64,000 nucleotides of DNA, from the NCBI RefSeq assembly GCF_003323715.1, contig NZ_QOIN01000026.1, positions 1 through 64,000 on the forward strand, given 5' to 3'. The position numbers were made by a program, and so were the translations under genes. This stretch comes from Streptomyces diacarni (lineage in GTDB: Bacteria > Actinomycetota > Actinomycetes > Streptomycetales > Streptomycetaceae). The notes below the pieces were generated by a model. That model ran no database searches and was not told the origin of the DNA. It saw nothing but the letters and a program-made list of their open reading frames with translations. Positions 14,376 to 22,748 of the stretch are shown here, one piece after another; positions within the stretch are counted from its first letter, which is position 1; every line of letters begins with the position of its first letter.

Positions 14376-17210
14376 TCAGGGCGTCAGGGCCATCTGGTCA
14401 TCGGTGGCCTTGGCGACCGCCTTCTCGCTGTAGGGCCACTTGAGGAACTCTCCCCTGGCCCACTTGTCGGTCTGATCGGTGTAGTGCGCGTTGTAGGCGT
14501 GCCCGGAGGCTCCCGTCAGGTTGATCCACCGGGAGTTGTCCAAGTCGCTGAGGTCGACGACCATCCGCATCGACGGCACCCAGGTCACGTCGTACCCGCC
14601 GGCCGCGTTCCAGCCGGTCGCGTTGACGGCCGCCTCGCCCCCGCTCAGGTCCCAGGGGCCCCGGTTGAGGAGCCACTGCACGACGCCGGGGCCCTCGGTG
14701 CCGAGGGTCTGGTTCTTGAGCATCAGCCGGTGCAGCCTGCCCCAGCTCCAGGTGCCGATGTCCTTGCCGAGCTTGGAGGTGAGCTCCCAGCGGGCGTCCT
14801 TCATGGCGTGGCCCAGCAGGTCGTCCCGGTTCTCGTCACCGTCTCGCCGCGCGGTGCCGCGCGTCTTCCACCAGTCGCTGTCGGGCTTCTTGAGCAGCTT
14901 GCGCACCACCTCGAACCAGCGGTCACCGCCGTCGGGCTGCGCGGTGTCGGCAGAGCGCTGGCCGCACTCGCGTACCAGGCGTTCCTCACCGCTGAGGTCG
15001 TCGACGGGCCCCGAGTCGTCGGACGGCGCCACGTAGAGGCAGTCGCCCTTGACCCGCAGTTCCTTGGGGAGCTTGTCCCCGAAGGAGAGCTTGAGGAGGT
15101 TGCGCCAGACCGCGTTGAAGTAGGCGGCCGGTGCCGAGTCGGAGTCCTGGGTGTAGTCCCAGCCCTCCAGCAGCTTCTGTGCCTCCCGTACGTACGGATC
15201 CTTGACGTCGATCTTCAGCAGGTAGGGCACCAGCAGCTTGGCGATCTCGCTGCTGTTGTCCATCTGCATGCTCTCCATGTCCTTGAGGGAGATCTTCCCC
15301 CCGTCCTTGATCTTCGACTGGATGAGGTCGTTGATCCGCTGGCTGCGCGCCCCGTAGCCCCAGTCGTCCGTCAGCATGTAGGGATACTTCTCGCGGTCCA
15401 CGACGGCCTGGTTGGCCGTCACGACGTAGCCACGCTCGGGGTTGTACTCCCACGGCAGGGCGCGCTGGGGGATGTATCCCTTCCAGCGGTATCGGGGGTC
15501 CCAGCCGGGGGCCGGGTAGCGCCCGTCGCCCTTTCCGCGTACGGGGATGCGTCCGGGCGCCTGGTAGCCGATGTTGCCCTTGGTGTCGGCGTAGATGAGG
15601 TTCTGCGAGGGGACGGCGAAGTCGCGTGCCGCCTTGCGGAACTCGGAGAAGTTCGACGCCTCGTTCAGCTGGAAGACCGCGTCCATGGTCTTCGACGGCT
15701 CAAGAGCGGTCCACCTGAGGGACACCGCGTAGCCGTCCCCCCGGTCGGGCGCCGCGTTGCCGACGGGTGACTTGTCCCCGACCTTGCGCAACTCCTTGTC
15801 GCGGTCGGAGATGACCGGCCCGTTGTTGGTCTCCCTGACGGTGATGGTGCGGTCCTTGCCCCCGGCGACCTTGATGGTCTCCTCGCGGGTGCGGTACGGC
15901 ACCTCCTTGCCGTCGTAGAGGTAGTGCCCGTCGCTGACCTTCTCCAGGTAGAGGTCGGTCACGTCGGCGCCGAGGTTGGTCAGTCCCCAGGAGATGTCCT
16001 GGTTGTGGCCGATGACCACGCCGGGCATGCCGGAGAAGGTGAAGCCCGAGACGTCGAAGGGGCAGGACTTGTCCACCGAGCGGCAGTGCAGGCCCATCTG
16101 GTACCAGACCGAGGGGAGCTGCGGCGCGAGGTGCGGGTCGTTGGCGAGCAGCGGTTTGCCGGTGGTCGTGTACTTGCCCGAGACGACCCAGGAGTTGGAG
16201 CCGATGCCGCTGCCGTTCGGTCCCAGCAGTCCGGGAATCTTGTCCAGCTTCTTCGCCACCGTGCCCAGTTGGGTGCTCGCACCCTGGGTGGCCTCACCGA
16301 CCGACTGGGCGCCGTTCGCGGTGCCGGACCCGCCGGAGGCCACTCCGCCCTCTCCCATGCCGTCAGCGGGGCTCTGAGCGCCGCCTGAGCCGGGCTGACC
16401 GGCATCGGTGCCGGTATCGGCCCCGTTCGCCGTGTCCTGTCCACCGGTCTCGTCCGCCTCGGTCTTCGGGTCGAACTCCTTGGAGACCGGGTCGACCGCG
16501 CCGTGATCGACGATCGGCTTGTTCCGGTCGTACGGGTACTCCGGGTACAGCTGCTCGATCTCGTCCTTGTCCAGGCGGCTGGTCATCAGCGCCCGGTCGA
16601 CCTCGTCGGACATGTTGCCCCGCAGGTCCCACGCCATCGCCTTGAGCCAGGCGACCGAGTCGACGGGGTCCCAGGGCGCGGGCTTGTAGTCCTTGCCGTC
16701 CAGATCGAGGGCCGCGTACTCGACGGAGAGCGCGGAGCCCTCGTGGTCTTCGAGGTAGGCGTTGACGCCCGCGGAGTAGGACTTGAGGAATTCCTTGGTC
16801 CGGTCGGGCAGTTGCTTGTACTCCTTCTCGGCCACCCTGCGCCAGCCGAGGGTGCGCAAGAACGCGTCGGTCTCCACCTGTCCCGCGCCGAACATCTCCG
16901 AGAGCCGGCCCGAGGTCATGTGGCGGCGCACGTCCATCTCCCAGAAGCGGTCCTGGGCCTGCACGTACCCCTGGGCGAGGAAGAGATCCTCGGAATTGTC
17001 CGCATAGATCTGCGGAATGCCGCTACCGTCCCGTTTCACACTCACCGGCGCCTCGAGAGCCTTGAGTTTGAGGCTGCCGGTCGTCTGCGGGAAGGAGTCG
17101 CGCACGGTGCTGATGCCCCAGTACGTGCCACCGCCGATGCCTGCCACGAGCAGCAGCACGACGACGATCACGATGAGGCGGGCGCGTCGCGAGGTCTTCT
17201 TGGCGGGCAT
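14376..17210 (-). CDS. Penicillin acylase-family Ntn hydrolase, membrane-anchored
   Basis: A 944-residue protein of the peptidase S45 family, which hydrolyses amide bonds of acylated small molecules (beta-lactams, acyl-homoserine lactones, lipopeptide side chains). One uncleaved-type membrane helix (RARLIVIVVVLLLVAGIGGG) anchors it, so the enzyme lies outside the cell. DGSGIPQIYADNSEDLFLAQ and GYVQAQDRFWEMDVRRHMTS start the alpha chain. The mature beta chain should begin at Ser338 in GIGSNSWVVSG after autocleavage. A Gly/Thr/Ser-rich stretch before it probably forms the spacer peptide. LWP-type tail motifs PSMRMVVDLSDLDNSRWINL and SGHAYNAHYTDQTDKWARGE are typical. ATG 17210 has AAGGA 6 nt upstream. 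The substrate is unknown; the class includes quorum-quenching acylases. Confidence 0.9.
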   Translation of the reverse strand: MPAKKTSRRARLIVIVVVLLLVAGIGGGTYWGISTVRDSFPQTTGSLKLKALEAPVSVKRDGSGIPQIYADNSEDLFLAQGYVQAQDRFWEMDVRRHMTSGRLSEMFGAGQVETDAFLRTLGWRRVAEKEYKQLPDRTKEFLKSYSAGVNAYLEDHEGSALSVEYAALDLDGKDYKPAPWDPVDSVAWLKAMAWDLRGNMSDEVDRALMTSRLDKDEIEQLYPEYPYDRNKPIVDHGAVDPVSKEFDPKTEADETGGQDTANGADTGTDAGQPGSGGAQSPADGMGEGGVASGGSGTANGAQSVGEATQGASTQLGTVAKKLDKIPGLLGPNGSGIGSNSWVVSGKYTTTGKPLLANDPHLAPQLPSVWYQMGLHCRSVDKSCPFDVSGFTFSGMPGVVIGHNQDISWGLTNLGADVTDLYLEKVSDGHYLYDGKEVPYRTREETIKVAGGKDRTITVRETNNGPVISDRDKELRKVGDKSPVGNAAPDRGDGYAVSLRWTALEPSKTMDAVFQLNEASNFSEFRKAARDFAVPSQNLIYADTKGNIGYQAPGRIPVRGKGDGRYPAPGWDPRYRWKGYIPQRALPWEYNPERGYVVTANQAVVDREKYPYMLTDDWGYGARSQRINDLIQSKIKDGGKISLKDMESMQMDNSSEIAKLLVPYLLKIDVKDPYVREAQKLLEGWDYTQDSDSAPAAYFNAVWRNLLKLSFGDKLPKELRVKGDCLYVAPSDDSGPVDDLSGEERLVRECGQRSADTAQPDGGDRWFEVVRKLLKKPDSDWWKTRGTARRDGDENRDDLLGHAMKDARWELTSKLGKDIGTWSWGRLHRLMLKNQTLGTEGPGVVQWLLNRGPWDLSGGEAAVNATGWNAAGGYDVTWVPSMRMVVDLSDLDNSRWINLTGASGHAYNAHYTDQTDKWARGEFLKWPYSEKAVAKATDDQMALTP

Positions 17211-17542
17211 CGCTGTCCTTCGAGGGGCAGGGTGAACCTTGACTGAGGGGACCGGACGGGCTCGGTCCGTACGGAGCAACCATAGGCCGCCCCTCGTCAC
17301 GCCCGGACAGCGAGTCGCCAACTACGGATTCCGCCGGGGGCTTGTTCAAGCGATGGTAAATTGTTAGCTACCCAAACGAACTAGAGACTTCCGGACACTC
17401 GTCCGGGAGCCACCCGCCCCCATGGGCAGCGCGTTAAGAACGCGTCAGGAAAGTGTCAGGAAAGTGTCAGGAGGACGTCAGAAACCGCACTCGCACCCGC
17501 TCGCGCCCCCAAGGAGCAAGCCCCGGAAGAGAGGACCGTGCC
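17211..17542. other. Divergent promoter region with an 11-bp triplicate repeat
   Basis: About 330 bp lie between the acylase and antiporter starts. A possible plus-strand promoter is TTGTTC (17342-17347), 17 bp, TAGCTA (17365-17370). GTCAGGAAAGT is repeated at 17444-17454 and 17455-17465, with a variant third copy at 17466-17476, in the antiporter leader. No known riboswitch was recognised. Confidence 0.4.
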
Positions 17543-19054
17543 CTGACCGTCGACAGCCTCAACCAGCTACTGCTCTTCAGCGCCCTCGTACTGCTCGTCG
17601 CCGTCGCGGCGGTCCGCCTCTCCTCACGCAGCGGGCTGCCCAGCCTGCTCGTCTACCTCGGGATAGGTGTCGCCATAGGGCAGGACGGCATCGGCTTCGG
17701 ATTCTCCGACGCCGAGCTGACACAAGTCCTCGGATACGCCGCCCTCGTGGTGATCCTCGCCGAGGGCGGACTCAGTACGAAGTGGAGCGACATCCGACCC
17801 GCCGTACCGGCGGCGGCCGTACTGTCCACCTTCGGTGTGGCCGCCAGCGTCGCCGTCACGGCTCTGGCCGCGCACTATCTGGTCGGCCTCGCCTGGCAGG
17901 CCGCGCTCCTGATGGGCGCCGTGGTCTCCTCCACGGACGCCGCCGCCGTCTTCTCCGTCCTGCGCAAGGTGCCCCTGCCCAAGCGCCTCACCGGGATCCT
18001 GGAGGCCGAGTCCGGCTTCAACGACGCGCCTGTCGTACTGCTGGTGGTCACCTTCTCCTCATTCGGTTCCCAGCACCATCCCTGGTACTTCCTGCTCGGA
18101 GAGATCGCGCTGGAACTCGCCATCGGCCTCGTAATGGGCCTGGTGGTGGGCAAACTGGGCGAGTTGGGCATGCGCCATGTGGCACTTCCGGCCTCCGGCG
18201 TCTACCCGATCGCCGTGATGGCACTGTGCGTCCTGGCCTACGCCGGCGGCTCCATGGCGCACGGATCCGGCTTCCTGGCCGTCTACGTCGCCGCGCTCAT
18301 CCTGGGCAACGGAAAACTCCCGCACCGTCCGGCGGTAAGAGGATTCGCCGACGGGGTGGCCTGGATGGCGCAGATCGGGCTCTTCGTCCTGCTGGGGCTC
18401 CTGGTCACTCCGCACAACCTGTGGAAGGACTTCTGGCCGGCGGTACTCATCGGTCTGGCGCTCACCCTGGTCGCCCGGCCGCTGTCGGTCTTCCTGTGCC
18501 TGAAGGTGTTCAAGCTGCCCTGGCAGGACAAGGTGCTGCTCTCCTGGGCGGGGCTGCGGGGAGCGGTGCCCATCGTGCTCGCGACCATCCCCATGGTCGC
18601 GGACGTCGAGGACAGCCAGCGCATCTTCAACATCGTCTTCGTCCTGGTCGTCGTCTTCACCGTCCTCCAGGGGCCCACACTGCCCTGGCTGGCCAGAATG
18701 CTCCGCCTCAACGAGAGAGACGAGGCGGACGACGTGGACATCGAGTCGGCGCCGCTGGAACGGCTGCGCGGTCACCTGCTGGCGGTGTCCATCCCGCCCT
18801 CCTCCCGGATGCACGGGGTGGAGGTCACCGAACTGAGGCTCCCTTCGGGCGCGGCCGTCACCCTGGTGGTGCGCGACGGCACCAGCTTCGTACCGCAGCC
18901 CTCCACGGTGCTGCGGCACGGCGACGAGTTGTTGGTCGTCGCCACCGATCAGGTGCGCGACTCCGTCGAACGGCGCCTGCTGTCGGTCAGCCGCGGCGGC
19001 AAGCTCGCCGGGTGGCTGGGCGGCCCCGGAGGGAGCACGGCACTGCGGAGATAG
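17543..19054 (+). CDS. Potassium/proton antiporter (CPA1 type with RCK_C domain)
   Basis: About 503 residues. The N-terminal 12-13 membrane helices belong to the Na+/H+ exchanger fold (NhaP2/CvrA type): LPSLLVYLGIGVAIGQDGIG, GAVVSSTDAAAVFSVLRKVP, ESGFNDAPVVLLVV with the family N-D ion-binding pair, and LSWAGLRGAVPIVLATIP. The C-terminal 90 residues (HLLAVSIPPSSRMHGVEVTE to DELLVVATDQ) are an RCK_C/TrkA-C ligand-binding domain, as in K+/H+ antiporters regulated by nucleotides such as c-di-AMP. The first residues fit CTG 17543 (Thr-Val-Asp-Ser next), 8 nt after GGAAGAGAGG; a GTG at 17453 gives a longer non-conserved leader, so the start is uncertain. Likely role: K+ export and pH or osmotic balance; MscL lies 4 kb away. 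Confidence 0.88.
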   Translation: MTVDSLNQLLLFSALVLLVAVAAVRLSSRSGLPSLLVYLGIGVAIGQDGIGFGFSDAELTQVLGYAALVVILAEGGLSTKWSDIRPAVPAAAVLSTFGVAASVAVTALAAHYLVGLAWQAALLMGAVVSSTDAAAVFSVLRKVPLPKRLTGILEAESGFNDAPVVLLVVTFSSFGSQHHPWYFLLGEIALELAIGLVMGLVVGKLGELGMRHVALPASGVYPIAVMALCVLAYAGGSMAHGSGFLAVYVAALILGNGKLPHRPAVRGFADGVAWMAQIGLFVLLGLLVTPHNLWKDFWPAVLIGLALTLVARPLSVFLCLKVFKLPWQDKVLLSWAGLRGAVPIVLATIPMVADVEDSQRIFNIVFVLVVVFTVLQGPTLPWLARMLRLNERDEADDVDIESAPLERLRGHLLAVSIPPSSRMHGVEVTELRLPSGAAVTLVVRDGTSFVPQPSTVLRHGDELLVVATDQVRDSVERRLLSVSRGGKLAGWLGGPGGSTALRR

Positions 19055-19584
19055 CGCCCCTTCCGTACACGGAGCGTGATGGCGCGGTCGCGTGCGTTCG
19101 CATGCGTTCGGTGGGTTCGCATCCGTTCGGTGGCGACGCGGGCTGACCGGACGGGGTCCCTTTGCGTGCCGTCGGCGGGAGTGCGGGCGGCAGGGGTGCG
19201 GGCGCACCGAACAGAGGCCCCTTCGCGTGCGGCCGGTAAGGACGCGGGCGAACCGAACGGGGGGTCCGTTTCCGTGCCCCCGGCCGGCACGCGAGTGGGC
19301 AACCGGACGGGACGGTGGGGGACGCTCCGGTGGGTACGCGGGCGGCCCTTGGGTGGGTGATCTGAGCGCGCGTTCACCGAGAACTGATCTCGGCCGTTAT
19401 CCTCATACCGGACAGGACAGTTTTACCCGACTCTGCCTGAAGCAGAGCTGGCGCGACCGCTCGGCGGCCACGGTCCGGATCGCCCACCCCGCACCGGACC
19501 GGGTATCTACCCCGGTCCTGCGCGAGAGGACAGCTCTCGGCGCGTCACCCTGAACGCGCTACCAGGCGGCAGAAAGGCCCGGCC
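19055..19584. other. Intergenic region with degenerate tandem repeats
   Basis: There is no gene in 530 bp. GTTCGCATGCGTTCGGTGG (19096-19114) is followed directly by a copy with one change (19115-19133). From about 19134 to 19350 a degenerate block recurs four times with the anchor ACCGGAC/ACCGAAC at about 19146, 19206, 19252 and 19302 (period 46-60 bp), each followed by a variant of CCCTTTGCGTGCC. The rest up to the MFS gene shows no clear promoter. Confidence 0.6.
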
Positions 19585-20979
19585 GTGGAATCCCCGGCCA
19601 CCAACACCGACCACGCAAGGACACGCGAGGCCAACCAGGCACACCCCGAGCGGCACCACGAGCAACGCTCCGACCGCTCCAAGGGCGCCACCGAACGCCC
19701 CGGATACGGGCAACTCCTGCGCACGGAGGGGGCCTGGTCCTTCCTCCTGCCCGGATTCCTGGCCCGCCAGCCCTACGCGATGCTGACCATCAGCATCGTC
19801 CTGCTGGTCGAGCACACCACCGGATCCTTCGGGCTCGCAGGCGCAGTCTCGGCGACCGCAGGCATCGCCATGGCCGTCATCGCACCGCAGAGCGGCAGAC
19901 TGGCCGACCGGTTCGGACAGGGCGCCGTCCTCTTCCCGCAGGTGTTCCTGCACGCTCTCACCATCGCCGCCCTGATCGCGGTCGCCGTGCTGGACGCCCC
20001 ACTGTGGGCACTGTTCGTCGCAGCCGTACCCGCGGGTGCGACGGCACCGCAGATCAGCCCCATGGTGCGCGCCCGGTGGGCGGCGCGTCTACAGGGCACC
20101 CCCCTGATGACCACAGCCGCCGCCTTCGAGTCGGTGACGGACGAATTCACCTTCGTCGTGGGACCCGTACTGGCGACCGCCCTGTGTACCGGAGTGCATC
20201 CGGCCGCCGGGCTCGTCGCGGAAGCCGCCGTCTCACTCGTGGGCGGGCTGGTCTTCGCCGCCCAGCGCCGCACACAGCCCGCCTCTGCCCGGGCCGGCGG
20301 CGCGGGCGGCAAGGAAGCGCCCGTCCACGGAGCGGACGGCGGCACCGCATCCGCGCTGGCCGTGCCCGGAGCGCGGGTGCTCGTCGCGGCGGTCCTCGGC
20401 ATCGGCATGGTCTTCGGCGGCATGCAGGTCTCGCTCACCGCGTTCACGGAGTCGATCGGGCGGCCCGGCATCAACGGCGTCATGTACGGGGCCTTCGCCG
20501 CGGGCAACATGCTGGCAGCCGTCGCCGTGGGCGCGATCCGTTGGAAGCGGGGGCCGCAGACTCGGCTGCTCGCCGCCTACCCGGCCCTGGTGCTGGCCGC
20601 CGCGCTGGTCGCGGTCGCCGCACAGCTGGGGCCCTGGGCCGTGCTGCTGGGCGCCCTCGGGACACTGGCGGGGCTGTGCGTGGCCCCCTGCATGATCACG
20701 TGCTTCACACTGATCGAGACGCTGGTCCCGGCGGGAGCCCGTACGGAGGCCTTCACCTGGCTGACGGGCGCGGTGGCGCTGGGGCAGGCGGCAGGTTCCA
20801 CGGTGGCCGGGCAGCTGGCCGACCACTCGGGCGCCGGTGCGGGCTTCTTCGCACCGTTGGCCGGCACGGGCCTCGCACTGCTGGTACTGCTCGCCTTCCG
20901 CGGGGCGCTGCATCCACCGCACGGCAGCCTGGTCGCGGCGCGTGGGCTGGGTCACCGAACGACGGTCCCAGTGGACTGA
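19585..20979 (+). CDS. MFS transporter
   Basis: A 464-residue major facilitator. A charged leader of about 45 residues precedes 12 predicted helices. Helix 2-3 has APQSGRLADRFGQGAVLFPQ, the motif-A equivalent; the central loop (Ala/Gly-rich, about 225-250) divides the two six-helix halves. It resembles actinobacterial drug/small-molecule exporters that lack a characterised substrate. It lies 65 bp before the CIRCE element of the Ruc-like gene and should not be co-regulated with it. The start is at a GTG at 19585; a later start before GYGQLLRTEGAW would also be possible. Confidence 0.82.
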   Translation: MESPATNTDHARTREANQAHPERHHEQRSDRSKGATERPGYGQLLRTEGAWSFLLPGFLARQPYAMLTISIVLLVEHTTGSFGLAGAVSATAGIAMAVIAPQSGRLADRFGQGAVLFPQVFLHALTIAALIAVAVLDAPLWALFVAAVPAGATAPQISPMVRARWAARLQGTPLMTTAAAFESVTDEFTFVVGPVLATALCTGVHPAAGLVAEAAVSLVGGLVFAAQRRTQPASARAGGAGGKEAPVHGADGGTASALAVPGARVLVAAVLGIGMVFGGMQVSLTAFTESIGRPGINGVMYGAFAAGNMLAAVAVGAIRWKRGPQTRLLAAYPALVLAAALVAVAAQLGPWAVLLGALGTLAGLCVAPCMITCFTLIETLVPAGARTEAFTWLTGAVALGQAAGSTVAGQLADHSGAGAGFFAPLAGTGLALLVLLAFRGALHPPHGSLVAARGLGHRTTVPVD

Positions 20980-21009
20980 CGCGCGGGAATGCTGCACTAT
21001 GGAGCGTTG

Positions 21010-21036
21010 TTAGCACTCAACAAGTGAGAGTGCCAG
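21010..21036 (+). promoter_or_regulatory. CIRCE operator (HrcA binding site)
   Basis: TTAGCACTC (21010-21018), nine bases, GAGTGCCAG (21028-21036). Read on the other strand this is CTGGCACTC-N9-GAGTGCTAA, the form found before Streptomyces groESL operons. It overlaps the start of the AGGAGG ribosome binding site of the following gene, so HrcA bound here would block transcription. The preceding bases (GGGAATGCTGCACTATGG) probably hold the promoter. Confidence 0.92.
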
Positions 21037-21046
21037 GAGGAAGAAC

Positions 21047-21448
21047 GTGCCGACGTACCAGTACCAGTGCACCGACTGCCGCGAGGGCCTCGAGGTGGTG
21101 CAGAAGTTCACGGACGACTCGCTGACCGTGTGCCCCAACTGCGAGGGACGCCTCAAGAAGGTGTTCTCGGCCGTCGGCATCGTCTTCAAGGGCTCCGGCT
21201 TCTACCGCAACGACAGCCGCAGCTCCTCGTCGAGCAGCAGTTCCTCCTCTTCCAGCTCCTCCTCGGACTCGTCCGGCAAGAGCGACGGCGACTCCAAGAG
21301 CTCGTCGGACTCCTCGTCCTCCAGCTCCTCCTCGTCGTCGGACTCGTCGTCCTCCGGCTCTTCCTCGTCGGAGTCGAAGTCCTCCGGCAAGGGCGAGAGC
21401 AAGAGCAGCGGCAGCAAGAGTTCGGCGAAGGCGGGCAGCTCGAGCTGA
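21047..21448 (+). CDS. Ruc-like redox-regulated chaperone (FmdB zinc-ribbon, serine-rich tail)
   Basis: A 133-residue protein. Residues 1-45 are an FmdB/CxxC zinc ribbon: MPTYQYQCTDC with Cys8 and Cys11, and Cys29/Cys32 in TVCPNCEGRLKKVFSAVG. Residues 58-133 are almost only Ser, Asp, Gly, Lys and Glu, and must be disordered. This matches M. tuberculosis Rv0991c (Ruc), described as a chaperone that is activated when oxidation releases zinc and that hands clients to the DnaK system. The gene order around it (MscL, cyclo-ligase, GalU, MoeA, RimJ) is also that of Rv0985c-Rv0996. GTG 21047 follows AGGAGG. The CIRCE operator directly upstream predicts induction by heat through HrcA. Confidence 0.88.
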   Translation: MPTYQYQCTDCREGLEVVQKFTDDSLTVCPNCEGRLKKVFSAVGIVFKGSGFYRNDSRSSSSSSSSSSSSSSSDSSGKSDGDSKSSSDSSSSSSSSSSDSSSSGSSSSESKSSGKGESKSSGSKSSAKAGSSS

Positions 21449-21584
21449 AGCGGCTCGCCGGGACACCGGCGTCCGCTTCCGCCCGCGAGCCCCACGAACG
21501 AACCGTTCACGGGTCTGACCACAGGCGTCACCGGCCCGTTGCCTTCCCTGCCCTCCCGACGGTGCGCCCCCTTAGGGTGACCGC

Positions 21585-22421
21585 ATGAGCGAACAGGCAG
21601 AGATCGGCGTCATCGGCGGTTCCGGGTTCTACTCCTTCCTCGACGACGTCACCGAGGTCACCGTCGAGACGCCTTACGGGCCGCCGAGCGATTCCCTCTT
21701 CCTGGGGGAGACCGGCGGCCGCAAGGTGGCATTCCTCCCCAGGCACGGCCGTGGCCACCATCTGCCTCCCAACCGCATCAACTACCGCGCCAACATGTGG
21801 GCGCTGCGTTCCGTGGGAGTCCGGCAGATCATCGCCCCCTGCGCGGTCGGCGGCCTGCAGCCTGAGTACGGGCCCGGCACGCTCGTCATCCCCGACCAGC
21901 TCGTGGACCGCACCAAGACGCGGCAGCAGTCGTTCTTCGACGGGGAGGCCCTGCCCGACGGAAGCGTGCCCAACGTGCTCCACATCACCTTCGCCGATCC
22001 GTACTGCGAGGCGGGGCGCGAGGCCTCGCTGCGCGCGGCCCGTGACCAGGGCTGGCAAGCGGTGGACGGCGGCACGATGTGCGTCATCGAAGGCCCGCGC
22101 TTCTCCACCCGTGCCGAGTCGCGCTGGCACGCCGCACAGGGCTGGTCTGTCGTCGGCATGACCGGACACCCCGAAGCCGTGCTCGCCCGCGAGCTGGAGC
22201 TCTGCTACTCCTCACTGGCCCTCGTCACGGACCTCGACGCGGGCGCGGAGGCCGGCGAGGGCGTCTCTCACGAGGAAGTCCTGCGGGTCTTCGGCGAGAA
22301 CATCGACCGTCTGCGCCAGGTCCTCTTCGAGGCAGTCCGCGAGCTGCCCACCGGCAGCGACCGCAAGTGCGAGTGCGGCACGGCGCTCGGTGGTCAGGAA
22401 CCCGGCTTCGCCCTGCCCTGA
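21585..22421 (+). CDS. mtnP: S-methyl-5'-thioadenosine phosphorylase
   Basis: A 278-residue purine nucleoside phosphorylase-family enzyme that splits methylthioadenosine (from polyamine synthesis and SAM cleavage) with phosphate, feeding methionine salvage. It has IGVIGGSGFYSFLDDV, the phosphate and substrate motif FLPRHGRGHHLPPNRINYRA, NMWALRSVGVRQIIAPCAVG, and GGTMCVIEGPRFSTRAESRW. It ends with the MTAP-type GMTGHPEAVLARELELCYSS and LALVTDLDAG. The Cys-rich tail RKCECG is longer than usual. ATG 21585 lies 137 bp after the Ruc-like gene; this gap makes co-transcription possible but unproven. Confidence 0.93.
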   Translation: MSEQAEIGVIGGSGFYSFLDDVTEVTVETPYGPPSDSLFLGETGGRKVAFLPRHGRGHHLPPNRINYRANMWALRSVGVRQIIAPCAVGGLQPEYGPGTLVIPDQLVDRTKTRQQSFFDGEALPDGSVPNVLHITFADPYCEAGREASLRAARDQGWQAVDGGTMCVIEGPRFSTRAESRWHAAQGWSVVGMTGHPEAVLARELELCYSSLALVTDLDAGAEAGEGVSHEEVLRVFGENIDRLRQVLFEAVRELPTGSDRKCECGTALGGQEPGFALP

Positions 22422-22748
22422 GGACCGCACCCGCTCCCTACCGACGGCGTGCCGGCCACTTCGCGTTTCCTTCGGCGTCGGGTCGGGTCGCCTCTGGTCG
22501 CGTCACATCTGGTCGCGGCCTCGCGCTGAGCCGCGGTGTCCTGCGGCCTCGCGTTCCGGGGCGGGTCGCGGACCCGGGGCCGCTCGGGCCCTCGGCCCGG
22601 CAGACCACCGCCCTCCTCATACGGGTGAGGAAGTTGTCCACAACCGGTAGGTAATCCACAGATTCCGCGGGTGCTCAGCGGATTCCGGCGAACGGGTTCA
22701 CCGTGAGGCGACGAGGACCGCGACCACGCGGTCTTCCCCTGAAGGCTG
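22422..22748. other. Intergenic region with paired DnaA-box-like sites
   Basis: About 325 bp hold no gene. Near the right end are TTGTCCACA (22634-22642) and TAATCCACA (22652-22660); see the separate entry. The rest is GC-rich with imperfect CTGGTCGCG repeats (about 22490-22525). Confidence 0.5.
22634..22660 (+). promoter_or_regulatory. Two DnaA-box-like 9-mers
   Basis: TTGTCCACA (22634-22642) equals the preferred Streptomyces DnaA box. TAATCCACA (22652-22660), same orientation, starts 18 bp further on and keeps the ATCCACA core. They lie about 90-115 bp before the CpaB-like gene. They could make this promoter DnaA-sensitive; no AT-rich unwinding region or replication gene suggests an origin. 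Confidence 0.55.

Noticed and set aside
21202-21531. Acidic Glu/Asp-rich minus-strand frame opposite the Ruc-like tail
   Set aside because: It is the antisense image of the serine codon run; the plus-strand gene has CIRCE, a ribosome binding site and the zinc ribbon.
22634-22660. Replication origin suggested by the DnaA boxes
   Set aside because: Only two boxes, no AT-rich unwinding stretch and no dnaA, dnaN or gyr genes around.
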